Below, piece by piece: positions 1-6,493 of a stretch of 12,460 nt of DNA (positions are counted from its first letter, which is position 1; each line of letters starts with the position of its first letter). Origin of the DNA: an uncultured Blautia sp. (GTDB lineage Bacteria > Bacillota > Clostridia > Lachnospirales > Lachnospiraceae); assembly GCA_900540785.1 (NCBI GenBank), contig UQHF01000042.1, positions 1 to 12,460 on the forward strand, read 5' to 3'. The notes below the pieces were generated by a model. It did not search any database. It was not told where the DNA came from and saw nothing but the letters and a program-made list of their open reading frames with translations. The translations under genes were made by a program, and so were the position numbers.

Positions 1-515
1 AATACTGATGAAAAAAATCCCGTATAGATCATATGCATAAGGCTTTCCTCTACAATCGGTATTTTCACACCGTTCTCTTTCATCTTTTCCATATATTTCA
101 GGCTGGACTTCATTTCCCGTTCTACCATATTGTGTATGAATAGTTCAAATTTTCCACTGTCTCCACATTTCAACAATAATCTGAAATTATCATAATGATC
201 ATAAATATAATCAACCATCTGCTCCATTCCATCACTGGATGTATACGACATATTCCTTGTCTGATCACTGGCCGAAAGCTTTTCAAACTCCTCAACGATC
301 TGATCATAAATCTGATAAATGTGTTCCATATAGGGATCTGTCAGTGCATCAAAAAGTGCCTCTTTCGTCGGATAATATTTGTAAAATGCACCAGTAGTAA
401 GTCCGGCATCTTTTACAATGTTTCTTAAAGATGCTCCGGTCAGACCATCTTTCAGGAAATGTTTTCTGGCTGTATTTAATATATTTTTTTGTGTATCTTC
501 TGCTTTTGTCGACAT
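1..515 (-). CDS. TetR/AcrR-family transcriptional regulator (3' end outside window)
   Basis: DNA-binding repressor of the TetR type, with 171 codons visible and the reading frame still open at base 1, so the C-terminus is missing. The N-terminal helix-turn-helix is clear at about residues 8-55: a helix with ILNTARKHFLKDG, then ASLRNIVKDAGLTTGAFYKY, then PTKEALFDAL, the classic TetR layout. The remainder is the helical ligand-binding domain, which is too variable to predict an inducer. The start ATG (513-515) follows a GAGG about 11 nt upstream. The promoter and a perfect palindrome lie directly upstream, which argues for autorepression. TetR proteins of this kind often control exporters or nearby enzymes. 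The next genes upstream are a decayed hydrolase and a decayed small gene, so its original target in this locus may be lost. Family assignment is firm; target and ligand are unknown. Confidence 0.93.
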   Translation of the reverse strand, partial: MSTKAEDTQKNILNTARKHFLKDGLTGASLRNIVKDAGLTTGAFYKYYPTKEALFDALTDPYMEHIYQIYDQIVEEFEKLSASDQTRNMSYTSSDGMEQMVDYIYDHYDNFRLLLKCGDSGKFELFIHNMVEREMKSSLKYMEKMKENGVKIPIVEESLMHMIYTGFFSSV

Positions 516-544
516 TCTTTTCGTATCCTCTAAAGTTCTTTCCA

Positions 545-580
545 AAAATATAACAGTGCTATATAGCACTGTTATATTTT
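545..580. promoter_or_regulatory. Perfect 36-bp palindrome, probable TetR operator
   Basis: Every base of 545-562 pairs with 580-563, and the core reads ACAGTGCTATATAGCACTGT. It lies 30 bp upstream of the TetR-family start codon and covers the -10 and likely start point of its promoter. TetR dimers usually bind palindromes in exactly this position. It is not followed by a T-run that would suit an intrinsic terminator for either strand. Assignment to this TetR is inferred from position. Confidence 0.75.
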
Positions 581-603
581 AACTCATTACAGGAATTTGT
601 CAA
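576..603 (-). promoter_or_regulatory. Predicted sigma-A promoter of the tetR-family gene
   Basis: On the minus strand there is a consensus -35 TTGACA (598-603), a 16-nt spacer and a -10 TAAAAT (576-581). The -10 overlaps the right arm of the 545-580 palindrome, so a bound repressor would block RNA polymerase. The -35 falls where the decayed hydrolase gene fades out. Boxes are seen; activity is inferred. Confidence 0.7.
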
Positions 604-637
604 GTCTGCTGTTTCGATTTTTTATTTTCCCGTGTAT

Positions 638-913
638 TCAATTTTCACTTAGCAGATGCATCTGTAGTTTGATTTTGCCGTCGTCACACCACATGATTCT
701 CTTCAGCATCTTTCCTTTTGACCAATATAAACTTTTCATTGCTATATATAAGAACGGAACCATGATTCTGCGTGTTGCCTTTCCAATTTGTACAAACTGT
801 CCACCATCAAAAAATACATGCTTTAACGGTATTTTTGCCTATGTCAGAAATGCCATGGCAAGATCTGCACCAATCGAAGATGCAACTACAAGTTCTATTT
901 CTTTGATTCCATG
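638..913 (-). pseudogene. Alpha/beta-hydrolase remnant, 5'-truncated, with in-frame TAG
   Basis: One minus-strand frame from 913 down to 638 reads like the middle of an alpha/beta-hydrolase: a strand-turn segment KEIELVVASSIGADLAMAFL, with Ser in an A-x-S-x-G nucleophile-elbow context, then KHVFFDGGQFVQIG and a hydrophobic helix region ending MKSLYWSKG. A TAG at 839-841 interrupts it just after the nucleophile helix. The N-terminal half is absent, since the frame joins almost directly to the end of the preceding small gene. The C-terminal half with the catalytic Asp/His is also missing. After about 670 the homology-like reading seems to move into another frame (TDASAK), which suggests a frameshift, and the trace may run on to about 598. 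There is no convincing start codon or ribosome site. Family call rests on motif memory; loss of function is strongly indicated. Confidence 0.7.
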
Positions 914-914
914 T

Positions 915-1130
915 TTAAGCCTCCTCTTCGACTTTTTCAAAATCTACTGTCAGTTCCTTCATAGAAATTTTTACCACCTTAAAACCATACTGCAAAAGTT
1001 CCTTTTTGAATGTAAGGAACGAATGATCTATAGGCACTCCGGCAATGTTTTCAATTTCAGCAAAAGTCAACTTGAAATCGTCTGTTTTATTTTTATTGAT
1101 TCACTTCCATAAAGGATTATATTTGCTCAT
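915..1130 (-). pseudogene. Small conserved protein gene interrupted by TGA at codon 10
   Basis: From ATG 1128-1130 to TAA 915-917 the frame has 72 codons including the stop, broken only by TGA at 1101-1103 (codon 10). The reading is MSKYNPLWK, stop, then INKNKTDDFKLTFAEIENIAG and PIDHSFLTFKKELLQYGF. It resembles small uncharacterised Lachnospiraceae proteins in which I expect Trp at codon 10, so a single TGG-to-TGA change would explain the break. The downstream 61 codons look undamaged, implying a recent lesion. It lies 48 bp after the ECF ATPase stop, so it may have been the last cistron of that operon. Function is unknown. The protein is not usable from the ATG without readthrough or reinitiation, and no good internal start is seen. 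Confidence 0.65.
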
Positions 1131-1178
1131 AATTATCATTCATCTACTTTCCAAAACTATTTACAATATCCTTTGCCA

Positions 1179-2669
1179 TCAGTCAGATTTACTCCACTTG
1201 CCACAACACTTTTCCTGGATAAAATATTTTCTTATCTTCTCCATTCCTTCTGCATCCATCTGATACTGATCTGCAATAGTTCCATTTTCAAAATGAATGA
1301 CATCAGTGCAACACTCTATAATCAGTTCCAAATCATGTGTGATCACATAAACCGAAATTCCGGTATCCCACACTTCTCTTAGAACCTCTGCAACCTCCAG
1401 CATATGCTTATGATCAAGACCACTGGTTGGTTCATCCAAAAACAGCACAGAGCGCCCGGAGGCAATTGCAGATGCGATAGCCGCCCGCTGCTTCTGACCT
1501 CCGGAAAGTGACATTGGATGACGGTCTTTGACTTTTATCAGATCCAGCATATCAAGAAATTTGTCTGCTTCTTTCTCATTTTCTTCTTTCATGCTAATCA
1601 TAACTTCATCCTGTATTGTCTCTGTAAAAAGCTGATGATTCACTTCCTGCATAACCATATAACAGGCTTTCAGCCTTTCTTTTGGTCTGTAAGTTTTTCC
1701 ATTCCAGATGATTGTGCCACATTGTTTTTCCAAACCACAGAAACAACGGGAAAAAGTAGATTTTCCAGCTCCATTATTGCCCGTAATTGCGACAATCCGA
1801 TTTGCCGGAATCTCACATTCTCTGATATATAAAATCTGTGGACCATTCTTATATGCAAAATTAAAATCATGAAGTTCCATTGTGGTTCTTTCTGATATCA
1901 ACATCTCTGGCATAAGGAGATTTTCCAGAACATAAGCCCGCAGTCCCATCTCTTCTCGCTTTTCTTCTGTCAGATTTTCAAACTCTGTGGCTGAATAATC
2001 CTGAATAATCTGTCCCTCTTTCATATAAATAAACCGATCCGCCAGCCCACGCAGATAATACAGGCGATGCTCCGATATAATAATCGTTTTTCCCTGTTCC
2101 TTCCAGTGGGCGATTATTCTTCGCAGATCCATGATTGAAGCTGCATCCAGATTAGAAGAGGGTTCGTCCAGGACAAAAATATCCGGTTTCATAATAGAAA
2201 CCCCTGCACAGGCAATCTTCTGCTTCTCTCCACCTGAAAGCTGAAAAATATTGCGTCCAATCAATTTTTTCAGATGCAGCTCCTGAATTGTAGCCTGCAA
2301 TCGATCTTTGATTTCTTCCTTTGGCATTCCAAGATTTTCACATCCAAAAGTAATCTCGCTTGTTGTATCTACATTAAAAAACTGTGACCGTGGATTTTGA
2401 AAAACACTTCCAACAATTTTTGCTGTATCATACAGTGGCTGCTGCGAAACATTTATCCCATTTATCCATATCTCACCAGTTAATTTTCCTTCATAATAAT
2501 GTGGAATCAACCCATTGATCATTCGAGTGAGTGTTGTTTTTCCACAACCGCTCTCCCCACATAGCACAATAACCTGACCATCTTCTATCTCCAGATCAAT
2601 ATCCCGGATTCCCACAGAATATTCATTATTTTCTCCATATGTAAATGTTGCATGATCTATTTTTATCAT
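1179..2669 (-). CDS. ECF transporter energizing ATPase, two fused ABC domains
   Basis: A 496-residue cytoplasmic ATPase carrying both ABC halves of an energy-coupling-factor importer. Domain 1 has Walker A GESGCGKTT (38-46), Q-loop Gln91, signature LSGGEKQ (144-150), Walker B FVLDEP (165-170) and H-loop His201. Domain 2 has Walker A GNNGAGKST (297-305), Gln341, signature LSGGQKQR (388-395), Walker B LFLDEP (409-414) and His445. All catalytic motifs look intact in both halves, so two ATP sites can form intramolecularly. Most ECF systems use two separate ATPases (EcfA1/EcfA2); fused versions go with dedicated T and S partners, as here. The ATG is preceded by GAGG at 9 nt spacing, and that site overlaps the T-component stop 11 bp upstream, so translation is likely coupled. 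Confidence in class is very high; the transported substrate cannot be read from this gene. Confidence 0.95.
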   Translation of the reverse strand: MIKIDHATFTYGENNEYSVGIRDIDLEIEDGQVIVLCGESGCGKTTLTRMINGLIPHYYEGKLTGEIWINGINVSQQPLYDTAKIVGSVFQNPRSQFFNVDTTSEITFGCENLGMPKEEIKDRLQATIQELHLKKLIGRNIFQLSGGEKQKIACAGVSIMKPDIFVLDEPSSNLDAASIMDLRRIIAHWKEQGKTIIISEHRLYYLRGLADRFIYMKEGQIIQDYSATEFENLTEEKREEMGLRAYVLENLLMPEMLISERTTMELHDFNFAYKNGPQILYIRECEIPANRIVAITGNNGAGKSTFSRCFCGLEKQCGTIIWNGKTYRPKERLKACYMVMQEVNHQLFTETIQDEVMISMKEENEKEADKFLDMLDLIKVKDRHPMSLSGGQKQRAAIASAIASGRSVLFLDEPTSGLDHKHMLEVAEVLREVWDTGISVYVITHDLELIIECCTDVIHFENGTIADQYQMDAEGMEKIRKYFIQEKCCGKWSKSD

Positions 2670-2680
2670 AATGTACTACC

Positions 2681-3418
2681 TCAAAAAACAATATACTGAT
2701 GCAAAAAGAACAATATAAAGCATGCAAAGCAAACAACAATGGCACTAAAATCCTGTACATGAAAGCCAATCTCGCAGACATTGGTTCTTCTGACCGGTGC
2801 ACCAAGTCCCCTTGTTAGAGCTGCTGCAGACAGCTCATCACCAATTTTTATTACGGATACCATCAATGGTATCAGCCGGTATTCAATCATAAGGAATGGA
2901 TTTTTACCACCAAAACGGATATTTCTCATTTTCATTGCATCCCGGATTGCCTGATATTCTTCCTTGATTGTAGGAAAGAAACGGAAAATAACTGACAACG
3001 GTATTATGATTTTTTCTGTGACATGCATCCGCTCCATTGCACTGATAAACTCACTTACAGATGTAGAAGAAATCAGATATGCGCCTGTCATAATTCCCGG
3101 TGCAAAACGCGTCATAATTGATGTTGCTGCCAATATCAGAAAAGAAATCATACCACTCCAAACATTCAATGCCAGCCGCTCCAGTACAAAGCATACCGCA
3201 TAGAGAACTGCATATTTACCGGCTGTTTTGAATTTGTGCTCTGACAAAATCAATGCAAATGGTATAAGGCTTAGTATTGGTTTCACTATATTCATGATTC
3301 CATCATTGCTGGTACTGAACATCAATGTTGTAATCGTTATAAGCATAAACAATTTTGTTCTAGGATCTAAAACAATTCCATTTCTGCTGTCAACAGTAGC
3401 AGATAATATCTCATCCAT
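2681..3418 (-). CDS. ECF transporter transmembrane T component (EcfT-like)
   Basis: A 245-residue integral membrane protein that couples the ATPase to the substrate-binding S component. It shows several hydrophobic segments, including two near the N-terminus, one near residues 85-100 and a C-terminal one at about 225-245. Between them are two cytoplasmic coupling motifs: AMKMRN (161-166) and ALTRGLG (200-206). They correspond to the two A-R-G signatures of EcfT proteins; the first is divergent, with M-R-N instead of A-R-G. I chose ATG 3416-3418 because it starts the family-like MDEILSATVDSRNG sequence and overlaps the S-component stop by 1 nt (TAATG), with AGGAA 7 nt upstream. A longer in-frame reading to 3526 would lie wholly inside the S gene and looks non-native. 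Confidence 0.9.
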   Translation of the reverse strand: MDEILSATVDSRNGIVLDPRTKLFMLITITTLMFSTSNDGIMNIVKPILSLIPFALILSEHKFKTAGKYAVLYAVCFVLERLALNVWSGMISFLILAATSIMTRFAPGIMTGAYLISSTSVSEFISAMERMHVTEKIIIPLSVIFRFFPTIKEEYQAIRDAMKMRNIRFGGKNPFLMIEYRLIPLMVSVIKIGDELSAAALTRGLGAPVRRTNVCEIGFHVQDFSAIVVCFACFILFFLHQYIVF

Positions 3419-4002
3419 TACACGATTCCTGCTTTTACAAAGTGTTTTTTGAGCAACGCTTTTCCAATCATTCCTCCAATGATTGCGCAGATAAAGATAC
3501 CTGCAATCACAAGAACAATGCTCCACATAGGCATGACAGCCATTACTTTATCTGCATACTCTTTACCAAAACTGGCTGCGAAGCTGGCTCTTGAATCTTC
3601 TACCATGAAGTACATTGGAATATATGTACCAACCATCCAGAGACTGAATACTGCATATCCAATCAGGCTCCTTTTAGCACTTTTATAATTGCCAAATTTC
3701 AGAATCAAATCTCCCAGCAGCCCAAAGATAAGCCCCAAAGGTACACCCCAATATCCCATTCCGGTAAGTCCCATCAAAAGGCCACTCAGAATTGCCATCA
3801 GCGTTACCATACCAAACTTCTTTACCCTTGTCAGGAATAACATAAATGGAATTCCTGTGATCAGTGTCCACAATGCACCAAGAATCGGAAGAAATATCGG
3901 AACAAAGCCAATCGGAATTGCCACACAACATCCGAGTACAAAATAAAGGACTGTGAAAAGTCCCAGATTAATCAGGTCCTTCGCCTGTAATTTGTTATTC
4001 AT
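3418..4002 (-). CDS. ECF transporter S component, MptD/Trep_Strep-like
   Basis: A 194-residue, highly hydrophobic protein with about five or six membrane segments: roughly residues 11-30, 33-52, 60-80, 84-102, 112-132 and 158-180. It would be the substrate-capture subunit of the ECF importer. The text GIPFMLFLTRVKKFGMVTLM and the following glycine-rich helix resemble the MptD/Trep_Strep group of putative S components. To my knowledge related ECF importers with this kind of S protein and a dedicated dual ATPase include heme or metal-chelate transporters of lactic acid bacteria and streptococci, but the substrate here is not proven. The ATG is preceded by GGGAGG at 8 nt spacing. It is the first gene of the S-T-A operon and is divergent from the AraC-type regulator, which is the likely controller. 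The minus-strand promoter in the 4003-4107 gap is weak by eye, as expected for activator dependence. Confidence 0.85.
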   Translation of the reverse strand: MNNKLQAKDLINLGLFTVLYFVLGCCVAIPIGFVPIFLPILGALWTLITGIPFMLFLTRVKKFGMVTLMAILSGLLMGLTGMGYWGVPLGLIFGLLGDLILKFGNYKSAKRSLIGYAVFSLWMVGTYIPMYFMVEDSRASFAASFGKEYADKVMAVMPMWSIVLVIAGIFICAIIGGMIGKALLKKHFVKAGIV

Positions 4003-4120
4003 ACAGAATACCTCCCTTGTATAATTAGCTCTATCTAACTACTCCATAAAATACCATATGTTTTGTTATATCTCTACAACCAAATATCATTTTAGCTCCA
4101 AACAGCATTGGGTTTTATTG

Positions 4121-4149
4121 TTGACTCTGCTCTCTTCAAATCCTATAAT
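4121..4149 (+). promoter_or_regulatory. Predicted sigma-A promoter of the AraC-family gene
   Basis: TTGACT (4121-4126), a 17-nt spacer and TATAAT (4144-4149), a near-consensus pair. Transcription would begin near 4156 and give a leader of about 39 nt before the ATG at 4195. This rules out the in-frame TTG at 4108 as the usual start. No comparable pair is seen on the minus strand for the ECF operon. Confidence 0.8.
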
Positions 4150-4194
4150 ATTATCTGTTACAGGGCAAAAGTACTTATATCAGGGAGATCTTCT

Positions 4195-5184
4195 ATGAAA
4201 ATTAACGACGTGATCAAAAAATGTATCAAAATACCAGGTATATCCATAAAACAGGCTGAATATAGTATGGAGCTTATATTAAATACGAAGGAAGGTAAAG
4301 GTTCGATGACCTTTTTTTCACTTTTTCCCGGTCTGTCTCTGGCATATATTTTTATAAATTCTCCAACCTGGACGGCTCCCGACCTTCGATCAGACAGCTC
4401 CATTACAAAAGGTCCATTGCTTCTTAACTATTGTGTGACAGGTCGTTGTGAAATGATCCTGAACAACAAAAATTTTGTCTACATCAAAGACAGAGAACTT
4501 TCTCTCACAGAATGCTTCGCCCAAAAAGAATATGTTTATCCAAAGCGCATCTATGAGGGGCTTGAATTCTTTATTGATATAGATACATTTACTTTAGAAA
4601 ATACATGGGTACAAAATGAATTTAGCATTGATTTCAGAAAAATCTCAAAGATGTTTTGTCCTCATGGAAGCACTTATATATCGACAGCGACCCACGAAAC
4701 TGAGGAAATTCTCAAAAAACTATGGGAATTATATGATTTTCCGGCCTCTTTTGCAGTCATTCAAATGAAAATATATACGCTCGCTTTATTCTCAGTACTA
4801 CAAAATTTGGAGGCTATCCCTAAGTCTCAGGCCTGCACTTTCTTTACTGAATCTCAGGTTAATATTGCTAAAAAGGTCGAAAATATCATCACCTCAGACC
4901 TAAGGCTGCATCATCCTGCGTGGGAATTGGCTGAATATTTTTCTATCAGCGAAACCAGTCTAAAAAATTATTTTCGCGGTGTTTACGGACAGAATATTTC
5001 TGTCTATCTGCGTGAAATGCGTATGAATAAAGCAGGCGAACTGCTTGCCTCAACACGACTGTCTGTAGCTGAGATTGCAGCACAGGTCGGATATCTGAAT
5101 CAGAGCAAATTCGCCTCTGTGTTTAAAAAGCATTTTGGTGTATCACCTTTGGAATATCGCCGCACCAGACATTTAGACTCCTAA
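4195..5184 (+). CDS. AraC/XylS-family transcriptional regulator
   Basis: A 329-residue regulator with the two-helix-turn-helix AraC domain at about residues 225-325. HTH1 includes WELAEYFSISETSLKNYFR. HTH2 includes SVAEIAAQVGYLNQSKFASV, followed by the family hallmark FKKHFGVSPLEYRR. The N-terminal 200 residues form a less conserved sensing domain without transmembrane segments. The start is ATG 4195, with GGGAG 8 nt upstream and a strong promoter at 4121-4149; the longer frame from TTG 4108 begins upstream of that promoter. It is transcribed divergently from the S-T-A operon, which it probably activates in response to the transported nutrient. AraC regulators beside chelate importers (PchR/YbtA-like) are a known theme, but that parallel is only inference. 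Its stop overlaps the convergent ABC-exporter remnant. Confidence 0.93.
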   Translation: MKINDVIKKCIKIPGISIKQAEYSMELILNTKEGKGSMTFFSLFPGLSLAYIFINSPTWTAPDLRSDSSITKGPLLLNYCVTGRCEMILNNKNFVYIKDRELSLTECFAQKEYVYPKRIYEGLEFFIDIDTFTLENTWVQNEFSIDFRKISKMFCPHGSTYISTATHETEEILKKLWELYDFPASFAVIQMKIYTLALFSVLQNLEAIPKSQACTFFTESQVNIAKKVENIITSDLRLHHPAWELAEYFSISETSLKNYFRGVYGQNISVYLREMRMNKAGELLASTRLSVAEIAAQVGYLNQSKFASVFKKHFGVSPLEYRRTRHLDS

Positions 5185-5368
5185 ACTCTCCATTTTGTTG
5201 CCTCTCTTCTTTCAACAATAAAATGACGATAAATCCCATCCTGTCTCACAAGTTCTTCATGTATTCCCTGCTGTACGGTTTTCCATTCTCCAGAGCGAAA
5301 ATCCGTTCAGCTTTCTGTACTGTTTTTAGGCGGTGTGCAATCATAATAACAGCTTTATCATTTGTCAA
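5181..5368 (-). pseudogene. C-terminal remnant of an ABC exporter (fused permease/ATPase), frameshifted
   Basis: Minus-strand reading from 5368 gives LTNDKAVIMIAHRLKTVQKA then ERIFALENGK, which is the strand and H-loop His region (IAHRLKTV) at the end of an ABC exporter nucleotide-binding domain. The frame breaks at a four-base A-run (plus-strand TTTT at 5279-5282). It resumes one frame over as TVQQGIHEELVRQDGIYRHF and IVERREATKWRV, ending at TAG 5181-5183. One A lost from the run restores the expected N-G-K-T-V-Q-Q-G text. All upstream parts (membrane domain, Walker A, signature, Walker B) are absent. The tail overlaps the AraC stop by 3 nt. Exporter-type ABC pairs often sit beside this kind of ECF/AraC locus, so it is probably the stump of a former neighbour. 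Confidence 0.8.
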
Positions 5369-5398
5369 GTACCACCCACTGGTCATTAAAATAACAAA

Positions 5399-6493
5399 TT
5401 ACATATAATCAAACTTCTTCCGAAGATATATTCTGAGTAGCATGATACCCATATTAATGAGTATAAATAGCAAAATCAAATTCACCGGCAGATATTTTCT
5501 AGTTACATCCCCAAGCACTGCTATCCCTGAAAGGCTTCCAATCAAAAACATTTGTGAAATTTCGTTCCACATTTTTTTGTATTGTTTTATTGTTTCCATA
5601 ATTATCACCATTATGATTCCCATTATGAAAAGCACAGCTACGATTGCCAGAATCCTGATAACCCATACTTCCCCACCTGTATATGCTATTTTCTGGTTAA
5701 ATCCATTATCATAAGTTGGATATACCAGCCATTTACAAAATCGAACATACCACATGAATGGAGCCATAAAAAAATCTATGAAATCATGTTGAAAAGCACC
5801 ATTCTGTAGAATTGCAAACAGGACTACCGTAATGTATCCCATTCCCCAGAAATATTCTATAGACTTCATGCTTTCCGTTCTGTCCTTTACTTCTTTTTTC
5901 GCTTTACGAATTTCCAGCTCAGCACGTTTCTTTTCGTTACGGGCTTTGGATTCTGCCTGCTCTATCTTTTTCTCTGCTTCTTTTTGTTTCTTCTGTGCTT
6001 CATCTACTGCTTCAACAGATGATTTATTAACCTGTATCTGCAATTTAGAGTTCTGGTCCCGAACGTCTTTTATTTCTTCTTCGAGCTGCTCTTGCTCGCT
6101 CCTGCTCTTCAAGCCGTTTCTGTTCCTCAAATCGTCGTTGTTCTTCTGAAGCGATTGATTCAGCTTCTGCGTTTCGGACAGTTCGGTTGTCAAACGATGA
6201 ATTTCGTCGTTTAATTTCCGAATTTCGTCTTGCATTTCGTGATTCTCGAAGAATAGCTTCTGTTTTTCCATTTTCAGCTTGTGTGTCCTTTCCTGAAATT
6301 TCTGGATAAACTCGTTCATCTTCTGATTTCTCACCTGTAACTCGTCTCTCTCTTCCGTCACTAGCTCCAGTGACGCCGCCTGCTCCTTCGCAAGCTGCTT
6401 CCACTTGTCGGTAGTATCCGGCAAGTTCTTCATCTGATCTGCTGTCTCTGTTGGCTGAATCTCTGGCTTTTTTCCTATTTCCATTAAATTCAT
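5399..6493 (-). CDS. Coiled-coil and multi-TM membrane protein (DUF6040-like), overlapping the relaxase gene
   Basis: A 364-residue protein with a long charged, heptad-like coiled coil at about residues 30-205, followed by about five membrane segments near 215-232, 238-256, 276-299, 313-329 and 335-354. It ends with a short basic tail. The shape recalls DUF6040-type proteins that I associate with clostridial mobilisable elements, always beside a relaxase; no biochemical role is known to me. The first 149 codons (6047-6493) overlap the relaxase C-terminus in a different frame. The start is well supported: ATG 6491-6493 has AAGGAGG 9 nt upstream, inside the relaxase gene. Position at the end of the mob operon suggests a membrane-tethering role in transfer, with the coiled coil facing the relaxosome, but this is inference. 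No Walker motif is present, so it is not a VirD4/TcpA coupling ATPase. Confidence 0.8.
   Translation of the reverse strand: MNLMEIGKKPEIQPTETADQMKNLPDTTDKWKQLAKEQAASLELVTEERDELQVRNQKMNEFIQKFQERTHKLKMEKQKLFFENHEMQDEIRKLNDEIHRLTTELSETQKLNQSLQKNNDDLRNRNGLKSRSEQEQLEEEIKDVRDQNSKLQIQVNKSSVEAVDEAQKKQKEAEKKIEQAESKARNEKKRAELEIRKAKKEVKDRTESMKSIEYFWGMGYITVVLFAILQNGAFQHDFIDFFMAPFMWYVRFCKWLVYPTYDNGFNQKIAYTGGEVWVIRILAIVAVLFIMGIIMVIIMETIKQYKKMWNEISQMFLIGSLSGIAVLGDVTRKYLPVNLILLFILINMGIMLLRIYLRKKFDYM

Noticed and set aside
597..1112. Plus-strand open frame of 171 codons
   Set aside because: It has no ribosome site, an odd Cys/Ile/Ser-rich composition, and lies antisense to the hydrolase and small-gene remnants, which give recognisable protein text on the minus strand.
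3418..3526. 36-codon N-terminal extension of the T component
   Set aside because: It lies inside the S-component gene in another frame and has non-membrane Cys/Arg/Tyr-rich text; the TAATG-coupled ATG at 3418 is a better start.
4108..4194. 29-codon extension of the AraC regulator from TTG 4108
   Set aside because: It would start upstream of the near-consensus promoter at 4121-4149, and the ATG at 4195 has a proper ribosome site.
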